Assembly (NCBI GenBank): GCA_038227045.1
Contig: JBBRQD010000137.1
Span: 1 to 13,311, forward strand
Direction of reading: 5' to 3'
Origin: JANXLS01 sp038227045
GTDB taxonomy: Bacteria; Planctomycetota; SZUA-567; H5-PLA8
Length of the DNA stretch: 13,311 nucleotides
How positions within the stretch are numbered: position 1 is the first letter of the stretch; every line of letters starts with the position of its first letter. Position numbers and translations under genes: made by a program. The notes under the pieces are model-generated. The model was given only the letters and a program-made list of their open reading frames with translations, had not been told where the DNA came from and did no database searches. Positions 7,201 to 13,232 of the stretch are shown here, piece after piece.

Positions 7201-10200
7201 ATGGCCATCGCTCGCTCTAAAATGATGCCCAGACTCACCGTGGCAACCGCGCTGACTATTTTGGCGGTGCTGTCGCTTCCAATTGCGTCCTTCGGCGAAG
7301 ATCGCGTCGTGCTGTCCGACAGCATCCAACCGTTGCCCGTTGTGGCGGCGGCGCGCGAGGTTCTTTCGGATGCCGACAACGCTTCGACCCTGGAGTTTAT
7401 GATTTCGCTGAAGATGCGCAATTTCGCCGCGCTGCAAGCCCAAATCGCCAAGGGAGAGATCGTTTCACCCGCCGAAATGACGGCGAAATATTATCCGTTG
7501 GCGGCGGACTACAAGACCGTTTCCGATTGGCTGACCAGCCAGGGTTTCACGATCACGAGCACCGATCCAAACCGGCTGGGCATTTTTGCAAGCGGACGCA
7601 TCGATAAAATTCAACAGGCGCTGCAGGTGTCATTCGCCAAGGTAGCGGCCAATGGAACGACGTACATTTCGGCCGCGACCGCGCCCAGTTTGCCGGCAGC
7701 CGTGGCCGCGCCCGTTATCGGCGTCAACGGGCTGCAGCCGCACTTGCAGAAGCATGTCCACTCGCGCTTCGCCCAGGCTCAGAAGCAACCGCTGGCCTCC
7801 AACGCACCGCCCTTTTTTCCCAGTGAAATTCTAAAGGCGTACAACGCCGATGGGTTAAACGTGACCGGCGCGGGACAGCAGATCGGCATCGTCATTGACA
7901 CGCCGCCCAAGACCGCGGATTTGACCCAATTCTGGAATCTCACCGGCGTGAGCCAGTCTTTGAGCAACATCTCGTTTATTCAAGTGATCGCGGGCTCCAA
8001 CCCGGCTCCTTCCGGTGAAGAATCGCTGGATACGGAATGGAGCAGCAGCATCGCGCCGGGTGCGAAAGTACGCGTCTACGTCACCCGCACACTCGCCGAT
8101 CTCAGCTTGGACAAGGCCTATCAGCAGATCATCGCCGATTTTCCCACCACGCCCGGCCTCAATCAAATCTCCTTGAGCTACGGCGCGAACGAACGTTCGA
8201 CGTCCGGCTCGCAAATGAACACAGATGCGCAGTATTTCGCCAGCATGGCCGGCAGCGGCATTACGGTTTTCGCATCGACGGGAGACAACGGCTCCAAGCC
8301 CAGCGGGGTCCCCGATATCAGTTCTCCTTCCAACGATCCGAGTGTGACAGGGGTCGGCGGAACGAGCTTGTTTTTGAGCGAAAGCAGCGGCAGTGTAGTC
8401 AGTGAATCGGTGTGGTCGGGCAGCGGCGGGGGCGTGAGCCGTTTCTTTAGCCGCCCTGCTTTCCAGACCGGCCCCGGCGTTCCCGCCGGTGCGTTCCGTC
8501 TCAATCCCGATATTTCATCGGCCGCCGATCCGAACACGGGATCGCTGGTCGTTCTCAATAGACACCAGCAGCAAATCGGCGGCACAAGCTGGAGCTCTCC
8601 AACCTGGGCCGGTTTCTGCGCGCTGATCAATGAAGCCCGCGCCAAGGCCAGCCTGCCGTCCGCCGGGTTGCTCGGCCCCAAGATTTATCCGCTCAGCGGA
8701 ACTCCCAGCTTTCGCGACATCACCATGGGCAGCAATGGATCCAATGGCGTGTTCAATGCCACGCCGGGATTCGACCTGTGCACGGGAATCGGCGTGCCGC
8801 ATATTGCAAATTTGATCAATGCCTTGACCAACGGCGGAACGCCGCCCAATCTGCCGACCATCACCGGTTTTCTCCCCGCCAGCGGGCCGGTGGGCACAAC
8901 CGTTACGATCACTGGGACGAATTTCATCGGACCCATGACCGTTTCGTTCAACGGCGTCGCCGCGCAAGGCGTTTTTAATGGATCGCAAGCCGTGTATCAG
9001 GTTCCCGCGGGCGCCGCGACGGGGCCGATCGGCATCACCACGCCCAATGGAACCGCAACCACTTCGACCAATTTCACCGTCACCGCCGGAGACGTCAGCA
9101 GCATGCCCAACCTGACGCCCTTCGCGCCCGCCGGTTGGTCGGACGAGATCGTCGTTTCGACGACGGCCGGATCGACACTCGACAATCGCCTGACCGCCAC
9201 GGACACGCTGTTCGTGAGTTTCGCGCTGGCGAACATCGGCACTGTCGACATCAACTCCACTGTGGACGTCGAGTTGGATATCGACGGTGTCGCGACGTCC
9301 ATGAATTCCATGACCACAAATCCGTTCACCGCCAACGGAGTCCAGACTCTGTTGAGTATTAACATTGGCTCGCTGCCGCTCGGCCCCCATACTATTGCAA
9401 TCATAATCGACCCGGCCAACGTCGTCGCGGAGACCAACGAGAACGACAATACGTACACGAAAAATATCGTGGTCAAGCCGCCGCTGCCGAATGCCACGAT
9501 CGTCGCCACAAACCCGACGTCGGATGCCAATGCGGTTATCGACGGCAAGTTCACCATCGCGCTGAGTTCGCCGCAGAACACCGACGTGATTGTTACGTTT
9601 TCGATGAGCGGAACGGCGGTTCTTGGAATCGATTACACGCTCTCCTCGCACATCGCCATTGTTCCCGCGGGACAGACCAAAGCGGCGGTACTGGTCACGG
9701 CGCTCTTCGATTCGCTATCGTCTGCCGATCTCACTGCCATCGCCACCCTGACCGCCAGTACAGAGTACATTGCAGGGACACCCAGCGACGCAACGGTGAC
9801 CATTAAAAATATTCCGCCGCCGCTAGTGATTGCCTCGCTGCCCGTGGCCAACCCCAATCCCGCCATGGCCGGGCAAATCGTTGCGTTCAGCGAACTGGTG
9901 AGCACGGTCACGAACAACCAGGTGGCCTATGAGTGGGATTTTGGCGACGGTTCGACCACGCTGGGGGCCAACGTGGGTCATGCGTACAGCGTGCCCGGCA
10001 CTTTTAACGTCACGGTCACCGCGACCGACGGCAATCTCACATCGCAGAAAGGCCTCACGGTCACGGTCATCGCGCTGCCGATGCAAGTCTCTTCGCTGGC
10101 GCTGAAGTTTCTGTTCAAATCCAAGCGGGATAGTTTGATCGTGAACGGATCGTTGCCCATCGGCACCGGCTACATGCCCAATGGCGACAGCGTGATCATC

Positions 10201-10506
10201 ACTATTGGCAGCGCGACGTTTGTTTTTCAGCTCAGTTCAAGAGGCAAAGGCCAGGGCTTTGGCGCGAGCTTCACTCTGAAAGGAAAGATGAAGAACTTCG
10301 TGTTTACCGATGCGGTCCTTAAATATCAATTGAAATTGGCCAATCAGGACTTATTCAACGTGCTCAACCCGACGCCGGGTTTTTCGCAGTTCACCAGCCA
10401 ATCGGGAGTCGTTTTCCCGATCCTGATGCAATTCCCAAACAGCACATTTATTGCCACGCCGACGGTGAATTATGTTACGAATGGACAGGCAGGGTCCGCA
10501 AAATAG
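7201..10506 (+). CDS. Secreted S53 (sedolisin/kumamolisin-like) peptidase with IPT, CARDB, Calx-beta and PKD domains
   Basis: This 1101-residue exported serine-carboxyl peptidase starts at an ATG with AAGGAA seven bases upstream. Residues 1-32 are a signal peptide. Residues about 45-185 are a pro-kumamolisin activation domain (LTSQGFTITSTDPNRLGIFASGR). The catalytic domain spans about 210-545: Glu273 and Asp277 (EESLD), Asp362 in the oxyanion motif STGDNGS, Ser463 in GGTSWSSP, and a calcium site with D506-I507 and GFDLCTGIG (D525). All catalytic residues are present. Then follow IPT/TIG (552-628), CARDB (635-759, TNENDNTY), Calx-beta (766-870, GTAVLGIDYTL) and PKD (875-957, WDFGDG at 912-917). 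Residues 960-1101 are a beta-rich C-terminal domain I do not recognise. No membrane anchor or cell-wall sorting motif is seen. S53 enzymes digest protein at acidic pH after self-removal of the propeptide. The extra domains probably bind surfaces or substrate. Confidence 0.92.
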   Translation: MAIARSKMMPRLTVATALTILAVLSLPIASFGEDRVVLSDSIQPLPVVAAAREVLSDADNASTLEFMISLKMRNFAALQAQIAKGEIVSPAEMTAKYYPLAADYKTVSDWLTSQGFTITSTDPNRLGIFASGRIDKIQQALQVSFAKVAANGTTYISAATAPSLPAAVAAPVIGVNGLQPHLQKHVHSRFAQAQKQPLASNAPPFFPSEILKAYNADGLNVTGAGQQIGIVIDTPPKTADLTQFWNLTGVSQSLSNISFIQVIAGSNPAPSGEESLDTEWSSSIAPGAKVRVYVTRTLADLSLDKAYQQIIADFPTTPGLNQISLSYGANERSTSGSQMNTDAQYFASMAGSGITVFASTGDNGSKPSGVPDISSPSNDPSVTGVGGTSLFLSESSGSVVSESVWSGSGGGVSRFFSRPAFQTGPGVPAGAFRLNPDISSAADPNTGSLVVLNRHQQQIGGTSWSSPTWAGFCALINEARAKASLPSAGLLGPKIYPLSGTPSFRDITMGSNGSNGVFNATPGFDLCTGIGVPHIANLINALTNGGTPPNLPTITGFLPASGPVGTTVTITGTNFIGPMTVSFNGVAAQGVFNGSQAVYQVPAGAATGPIGITTPNGTATTSTNFTVTAGDVSSMPNLTPFAPAGWSDEIVVSTTAGSTLDNRLTATDTLFVSFALANIGTVDINSTVDVELDIDGVATSMNSMTTNPFTANGVQTLLSINIGSLPLGPHTIAIIIDPANVVAETNENDNTYTKNIVVKPPLPNATIVATNPTSDANAVIDGKFTIALSSPQNTDVIVTFSMSGTAVLGIDYTLSSHIAIVPAGQTKAAVLVTALFDSLSSADLTAIATLTASTEYIAGTPSDATVTIKNIPPPLVIASLPVANPNPAMAGQIVAFSELVSTVTNNQVAYEWDFGDGSTTLGANVGHAYSVPGTFNVTVTATDGNLTSQKGLTVTVIALPMQVSSLALKFLFKSKRDSLIVNGSLPIGTGYMPNGDSVIITIGSATFVFQLSSRGKGQGFGASFTLKGKMKNFVFTDAVLKYQLKLANQDLFNVLNPTPGFSQFTSQSGVVFPILMQFPNSTFIATPTVNYVTNGQAGSAK

Positions 10507-10549
10507 GTGGAGCTTGGCGCTGGGACGGCCGCACCACAATGGCCCGCGT

Positions 10550-11023
10550 TCAACTGAACGCCTCGTCGCCCTTCAAATCCACCGCGCCCAGCACCGCCGC
10601 CGCGACGGTGTTGTGAACTTTGCTTAGGCCCAGCAGAATATGTTTGGGTTCGATCTTCGGCGCATTCACGCGCAGGCTTTCCTGGCGCGCTGCTTCCAGC
10701 ACGCGTTTGCCGCGTTCGCTGAAATTCAACTGTTCGATGGGAATGTCGTTCTCGCCTTCGCGCAAATGATGCTGGATCAGCAGCACGATCTGCGCCGGCG
10801 TGGCGCGGCCGCGCTGGAGGATATTGAGCGCGGCCGGACCGCCGGCTTCCACGATGCTCAAGAGCAAATGCTCCGGCGAGATGTGCGAGTGCCGGTACTT
10901 GCGCGCGTGCGCTTTGGCGCGTTCGATGACCGCCTCGCTTTCGGCCGAAAACTGGTCGTTGCTATTCTGCGCTGCCAACGGATGAACCTCAGTGGTGTTG
11001 CACACGTGATGACGAGAACCCAT
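10550..11023 (-). CDS. Stand-alone Clp N-terminal (Clp R) domain protein
   Basis: About 157 residues forming the double helical repeat found at the N-terminus of ClpA/ClpC/ClpB. Repeat 1 is FSAESEAVIERAKAHARK with HISPEHLLLSIVEAGG; repeat 2 is LNFSERGKRVLEAARQES with KIEPKHILLGLSKVHN. In Clp chaperones this domain recruits substrates and adaptors. Here the protein ends straight after the second repeat, with no AAA+ module, so it would act as a free adaptor, inhibitor or sensor. Start choice is uncertain: in-frame ATGs at 11065, 11044 and 11023 are spaced 21 bases apart, the first two created by an ATTTTCCAT repeat. I took 11023 because translation of the repeat looks artificial (WKMENEPWKMENR). 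No clear ribosome binding site is visible. The gene converges on the protease gene (43-base gap) and is divergent from the MshEN gene. Confidence 0.78.
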   Translation of the reverse strand: MGSRHHVCNTTEVHPLAAQNSNDQFSAESEAVIERAKAHARKYRHSHISPEHLLLSIVEAGGPAALNILQRGRATPAQIVLLIQHHLREGENDIPIEQLNFSERGKRVLEAARQESLRVNAPKIEPKHILLGLSKVHNTVAAAVLGAVDLKGDEAFS

Positions 11024-11035
11024 CTTAAACCGCCG

Positions 11036-11072
11036 ATTTTCCATTTTCCATGGTTCATTTTCCATTTTCCAT
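11036..11072. repeat. Duplicated ATTTTCCAT-type simple repeat
   Basis: Two exact copies of ATTTTCCATTTTCCAT (11036-11051 and 11057-11072) are separated by GGTTC. Each copy is itself a 7-base tandem. The block lies in the divergent region between the Clp N-domain and MshEN genes and overlaps the possible 5' end of the former. Confidence 0.9.
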
Positions 11073-11160
11073 TGACTGATACGCGCCAATCGCAGAACAA
11101 ATCGAAAACTCTTTCTTTTTTGTTTGTATTTCCAACCGTGGAGTGTTAAAGACCAATGTC

Positions 11161-11661
11161 ATGCCAGCGCCGCGCCGTATCCCCCCCGTTCGCCCTTCGT
11201 CCACCAACGCAGACCTGGCACACGCACCCGCGTCATCGAGACGCGAAAGCGAGTCGGTGGGAAAAATTCTGGTGCGCGCCGCGGGCGTGACGCGCGAGCA
11301 GGTTGACGCCGCGCTGGCGTTGCAGCGAAAATCCTTCAAGCCCATTGGCCGCATCCTGCGCGAGGAATTCGGGCTGAGCGCCGATGTTCTCGCCGAGGCG
11401 CTGCGCCAGCAGGAACACGCGCCGCGCGTATATCTGCGCTTCTTCCCCGTGTCGAACGAAATCCAGCATCTCCTGGATTTGGAATTCTGCCGCCAGCACG
11501 AAGCCGTGGCATTCGAAAAACTGGGAAAAATGCTCTGCGTCGCCTTCTCGAATCCCAACACCAAGAATCTGCTGCGACACATCGAGTTGCTCACTTCGTC
11601 GGAAGTGAAAGCTTATGCCGCGCCTTGGGAAGATATTCAGAAGCGGCTGGCGACGGGATGA
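11161..11661 (+). CDS. Stand-alone MshEN/GspE N-terminal domain protein
   Basis: A 166-residue protein with one type II secretion ATPase N-terminal (MshEN) domain at about 32-160 and no ATPase. Two 24-residue motifs are separated by five residues: SVGKILVRAAG...ALALQ (32-55) and PIGRILREEFG...ALRQQ (61-84). This is the spacing of the c-di-GMP-binding MshEN motif. The second half (LLDLEFCRQHEAVAFEKLGK, CVAFSNPNTKNLLRHIELL) matches the alpha/beta subdomain. The Arg-Leu-Gly opening of each motif is replaced by SVG and PIG, so nucleotide binding is uncertain. The N-terminal 31 residues are Pro/Arg/Ser-rich and probably disordered. The ATG at 11161 has a weak AAAGAC upstream; a GTG at 11143 would add six residues. 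In these lineages such single-domain proteins are probably regulatory partners of type IV pilus or secretion motors, but none is nearby. Confidence 0.75.
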   Translation: MPAPRRIPPVRPSSTNADLAHAPASSRRESESVGKILVRAAGVTREQVDAALALQRKSFKPIGRILREEFGLSADVLAEALRQQEHAPRVYLRFFPVSNEIQHLLDLEFCRQHEAVAFEKLGKMLCVAFSNPNTKNLLRHIELLTSSEVKAYAAPWEDIQKRLATG

Positions 11662-11690
11662 AGTTACTTGGCGCTTTCTTTCTCTTGTCG

Positions 11691-11718
11691 GAAAAGATTC
11701 GTGCACGTCCTCGTTTCT
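11691..11718 (+). repeat. Left copy of the cassette inverted repeat
   Basis: GAAAAG, one variable base, TTCGTGCACGTCC, one variable base, then CGTTTCT. This 28-base unit matches the reverse complement of 12256-12283 at 26 of 28 positions. It ends seven bases before the stop codon of the SUKH gene. Confidence 0.85.
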
Positions 11719-11725
11719 TGCTTAT

Positions 11726-12217
11726 TTATTTCGATAAATTTTTCAAGTCCCACAAATCAGTGGCGTACTTATAGAGGAAATCGCTAAATCTATAAGGACT
11801 AACGATTATCTCAATTCCATCTAACTGTGGAAACTGATTTTCGCTTGGCCACACGTATCGGACTACGGGATCATCTTCATCACAAATAAAAAAATAAAAT
11901 TGTACGCCTTGGTCAGACCGATAAACGAAGGCATCCTTGCTCAATCCACCGCATCCGTAGAATAAAAGTTGCTGTTCTAAATGGTTTCGAATTCCTCCGT
12001 CAATTAAGTCTTCGTAAGCACAAGATAAGCCACATGTAAATTGACCTGCTGAACGTCCCATTAACCGCATGAATCTACGGTAAAATAACGGAAGCACTTC
12101 GATTCCTTGCTTAGCGCCGACAGAAAATATTTCGTTTTCAGTGCAACCCTTAAACTCTGACGCATTTACCAATTTCTTATCTATCAAATATTTCCTTATT
12201 AAGTCAATTTTGTCCAT
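11726..12217 (-). CDS. SUKH (SMI1/KNR4-like) immunity-type protein
   Basis: A 163-residue cytoplasmic protein with the SMI1/KNR4 (SUKH) pattern: CTENEIFSVGAKQGIEVLPLF near residues 25-45, followed by YRRFMRLMGRSAGQF, later YFFICDEDDPVVRYVW, and SPYRFSDFLYKYATDLW at the C-terminus. SUKH proteins commonly neutralise nuclease or deaminase toxins of contact-dependent and polymorphic toxin systems. The ATG at 12217 has AAAGGA seven bases upstream. Codons are clearly AT-rich (many AAA, TTA, ATT), unlike the surrounding GC-rich genes, which suggests recent transfer. No cognate toxin gene is next to it, so it is an orphan immunity gene. It sits alone between inverted repeats. The family call rests on motif pattern and is fairly but not fully secure. 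Confidence 0.68.
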   Translation of the reverse strand: MDKIDLIRKYLIDKKLVNASEFKGCTENEIFSVGAKQGIEVLPLFYRRFMRLMGRSAGQFTCGLSCAYEDLIDGGIRNHLEQQLLFYGCGGLSKDAFVYRSDQGVQFYFFICDEDDPVVRYVWPSENQFPQLDGIEIIVSPYRFSDFLYKYATDLWDLKNLSK

Positions 12218-12255
12218 TTTATCGTCCTTTCATTACAATTTTTAAGGAGAAACGG

Positions 12256-12283
12256 AGAAACGGGGACGTGCACGAAACTTTTC
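12256..12283 (-). repeat. Right copy of the cassette inverted repeat
   Basis: Inverted copy of 11691-11718 with two mismatches. It lies 38 bases upstream of the SUKH start. Its inner part also forms the left arm of the perfect palindrome at 12264-12305. Confidence 0.85.
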
Positions 12284-12305
12284 TGAAATAGTTTCGTGCA
12301 CGTCC
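12264..12305. repeat. Perfect 16-base-arm palindrome between the two cassettes
   Basis: GGACGTGCACGAAACT (12264-12279) and its exact reverse complement (12290-12305) flank the 10-base spacer TTTCTGAAAT, which is itself nearly self-complementary. Each arm contains the 8-base palindrome CGTGCACG. There is no T-tract, so it does not look like an intrinsic terminator. It is formed by two oppositely oriented copies of the cassette repeat. Confidence 0.9.
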
Positions 12306-12320
12306 AACATCCCCAATATC

Positions 12321-12354
12321 TCATAGCAAAATCGACAGAACGCCTTTGCTATGA
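12321..12354. repeat. 10-base-arm inverted repeat downstream of hepT
   Basis: TCATAGCAAA (12321-12330) pairs exactly with TTTGCTATGA (12345-12354) across a 14-base loop. It starts 22 bases past the hepT stop on the minus strand. A T-tract is absent, so it may protect the mRNA 3' end or be another element end rather than a classic terminator. Confidence 0.6.
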
Positions 12355-12375
12355 TCGGTCCCTGTTTATCCCCGT

Positions 12376-12723
12376 TTATCTTGGCGGTTCCCCGAATTCG
12401 ATCAGAAGTGCCTCGATCTGCATCTTCAGAACCGGAATGTCCTTCTCGACGGTTTGCCAGACCTTGTCCAGATCGATACCAAAATAAAAATGGACGAGGA
12501 CGTTTCGCATGGCCTTGATCACAGTCCACGGCACTTCAGCATGTCGCGCTTTGAACGCCTCGCTGATTTTCCCCGTCGCTTCACCAATAATCTGAATATG
12601 ATGAACGATCCAATTTTGAATCAGTTCCTCTGCGTCGTACGCCGCACGCCCTTTTGCCGCGTATTTTTCAATGCGGCAAATCGCTTCCAGGATGTCGTTG
12701 ATATACGCCTTGTCGTTTCTCAT
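12376..12723 (-). CDS. hepT: HepT-like toxin (HEPN-family RNase, DUF86)
   Basis: A 115-residue helical HEPN protein. The catalytic/AMPylation motif Rx4HxY is intact: R73, H78 and Y80 in RNVLVHFYFGID. The rest matches DUF86/HepT: NDILEAICRIEKY near the start, HHIQIIGEATGKIS (41-54), and a C-terminal helix VWQTVEKDIPVLKMQIEAL. HepT proteins cleave RNA and are silenced when the partner MntA transfers AMP to the tyrosine of the motif. The ATG at 12723 overlaps the mntA stop codon in an ATGA junction, so the pair is translationally coupled with the antitoxin first. After the stop, GGATAAAC-type words repeat. It should be an active toxin, since no key residue is missing. Confidence 0.9.
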   Translation of the reverse strand: MRNDKAYINDILEAICRIEKYAAKGRAAYDAEELIQNWIVHHIQIIGEATGKISEAFKARHAEVPWTVIKAMRNVLVHFYFGIDLDKVWQTVEKDIPVLKMQIEALLIEFGEPPR

Positions 12724-13010
12724 AGCGACACGGCTTCCTTGAGAACGCGGTCTTTAATTTTTGGTCTCAAGACGTTTTCGGGAGCGACGTCCACTTTGCG
12801 GCCTAGCAATTCCTCTAAGTCGACCAGCAGCGCGGCGTGATCCATCAGACTCCTCCCTTCGTCCATCTCGACAAGGAAATCCACATCGCTTTGTTCGTCG
12901 TCTTCACCCCGGGCGACGGAACCGAAAATACGGACGTTGTGCGCGCCATGACGCGCGGCAATATGCAGTATCTCGGTGCGCTTGGCCTGCAAGAGTTCTT
13001 TGACGCTCAC
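12720..13010 (-). CDS. mntA: MntA-like antitoxin (minimal nucleotidyltransferase)
   Basis: A 96-residue MNT-fold nucleotidyltransferase. The signature GSx10DxD is complete: G30-S31 in RIFGSVARGE and D42/D44 in SDVDFLV, with a third acidic residue at D74 in KVDVAP. In characterised pairs the enzyme AMPylates the HepT tyrosine and so blocks the RNase (type VII toxin-antitoxin). The start is a GTG at 13010 with GAGG eight bases upstream. It overlaps hepT by four bases. A TTTCAA/TTGAAA dyad 35 bases ahead of the start may serve as an operator or promoter part. Motif integrity indicates a functional antitoxin. Confidence 0.9.
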   Translation of the reverse strand: MSVKELLQAKRTEILHIAARHGAHNVRIFGSVARGEDDEQSDVDFLVEMDEGRSLMDHAALLVDLEELLGRKVDVAPENVLRPKIKDRVLKEAVSL

Positions 13011-13044
13011 GGAATCACCCTCGTTCTGCGCGCATCCTACTCGG

Positions 13045-13062
13045 TTTCAAGGAAAATTGAAA
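13045..13062. promoter_or_regulatory. Candidate operator dyad upstream of mntA-hepT
   Basis: TTTCAA (13045-13050) and TTGAAA (13057-13062) form a perfect dyad with a six-base spacer. On the minus strand TTTCAA is also followed, 17 bases later, by TAGGAT, which could be a weak promoter. Small TA operons are often autoregulated at such dyads, but this one is short enough to be chance. Confidence 0.3.
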
Positions 13063-13089
13063 GGCTGTGAGTTATGCTTCGATTGCGAA

Positions 13090-13108
13090 AAACGGGGACG
13101 TGAACGAA
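13090..13108 (-). repeat. Outer variant copy of the cassette repeat
   Basis: AAACGGGGACGTGAACGAA matches 12258-12276 at 18 of 19 positions in the same orientation, and is inverted relative to 12291-12305. It bounds the mntA-hepT pair on the promoter side. An 8-base inverted echo, CGTTCACG, occurs at 13177-13184. Confidence 0.8.
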
Positions 13109-13232
13109 TGGCGCATAGTTAAGAAAAAAAGGAACGCATTAAAGAGAAAATCCTCCCGGACCGAGAAAGTGGTAGCCGTTCACGCGGCAAGATTCTCTTA
13201 TTTTTCAAAATGGAACGGACGATAATCTATGT

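Larger units (their letters stand above)
11691..12283. mobile_element. Putative inverted-repeat-bounded cassette carrying an SUKH gene
   Basis: A 593-base unit is bounded by 28-base inverted repeats (26 of 28 matches) and contains essentially only the AT-rich SUKH gene. There is no transposase inside, so if it moves it would need one supplied in trans, in the manner of MITE or REP/RAYT elements. No target-site duplication is evident. Calling it mobile is inference from the bounding repeats and the base-composition contrast. Confidence 0.4.

Noticed and set aside
8515..9651. A 378-codon open frame on the minus strand, antisense to the S53 peptidase
   Set aside because: The translation is Arg/Gly-rich with no motif, typical of a shadow frame, while the opposite strand encodes recognisable IPT and CARDB domains.
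10546..10561. GCGTTCA/TGAACGC hairpin spanning the Clp N-domain stop codon, considered as a bidirectional terminator for the convergent genes
   Set aside because: The stem is only seven base pairs with a two-base loop and no T-tract on either strand.
10640..11149. Plus-strand frame of 169 codons opposite the Clp N-domain gene
   Set aside because: It is antisense to a protein with two recognisable Clp N repeats and runs through the simple repeat and the start of the next gene.
11691..13108. Reading the four repeat copies as a CRISPR array
   Set aside because: The copies alternate in orientation, are separated by whole genes and have no regular spacer length, and no cas gene is present.
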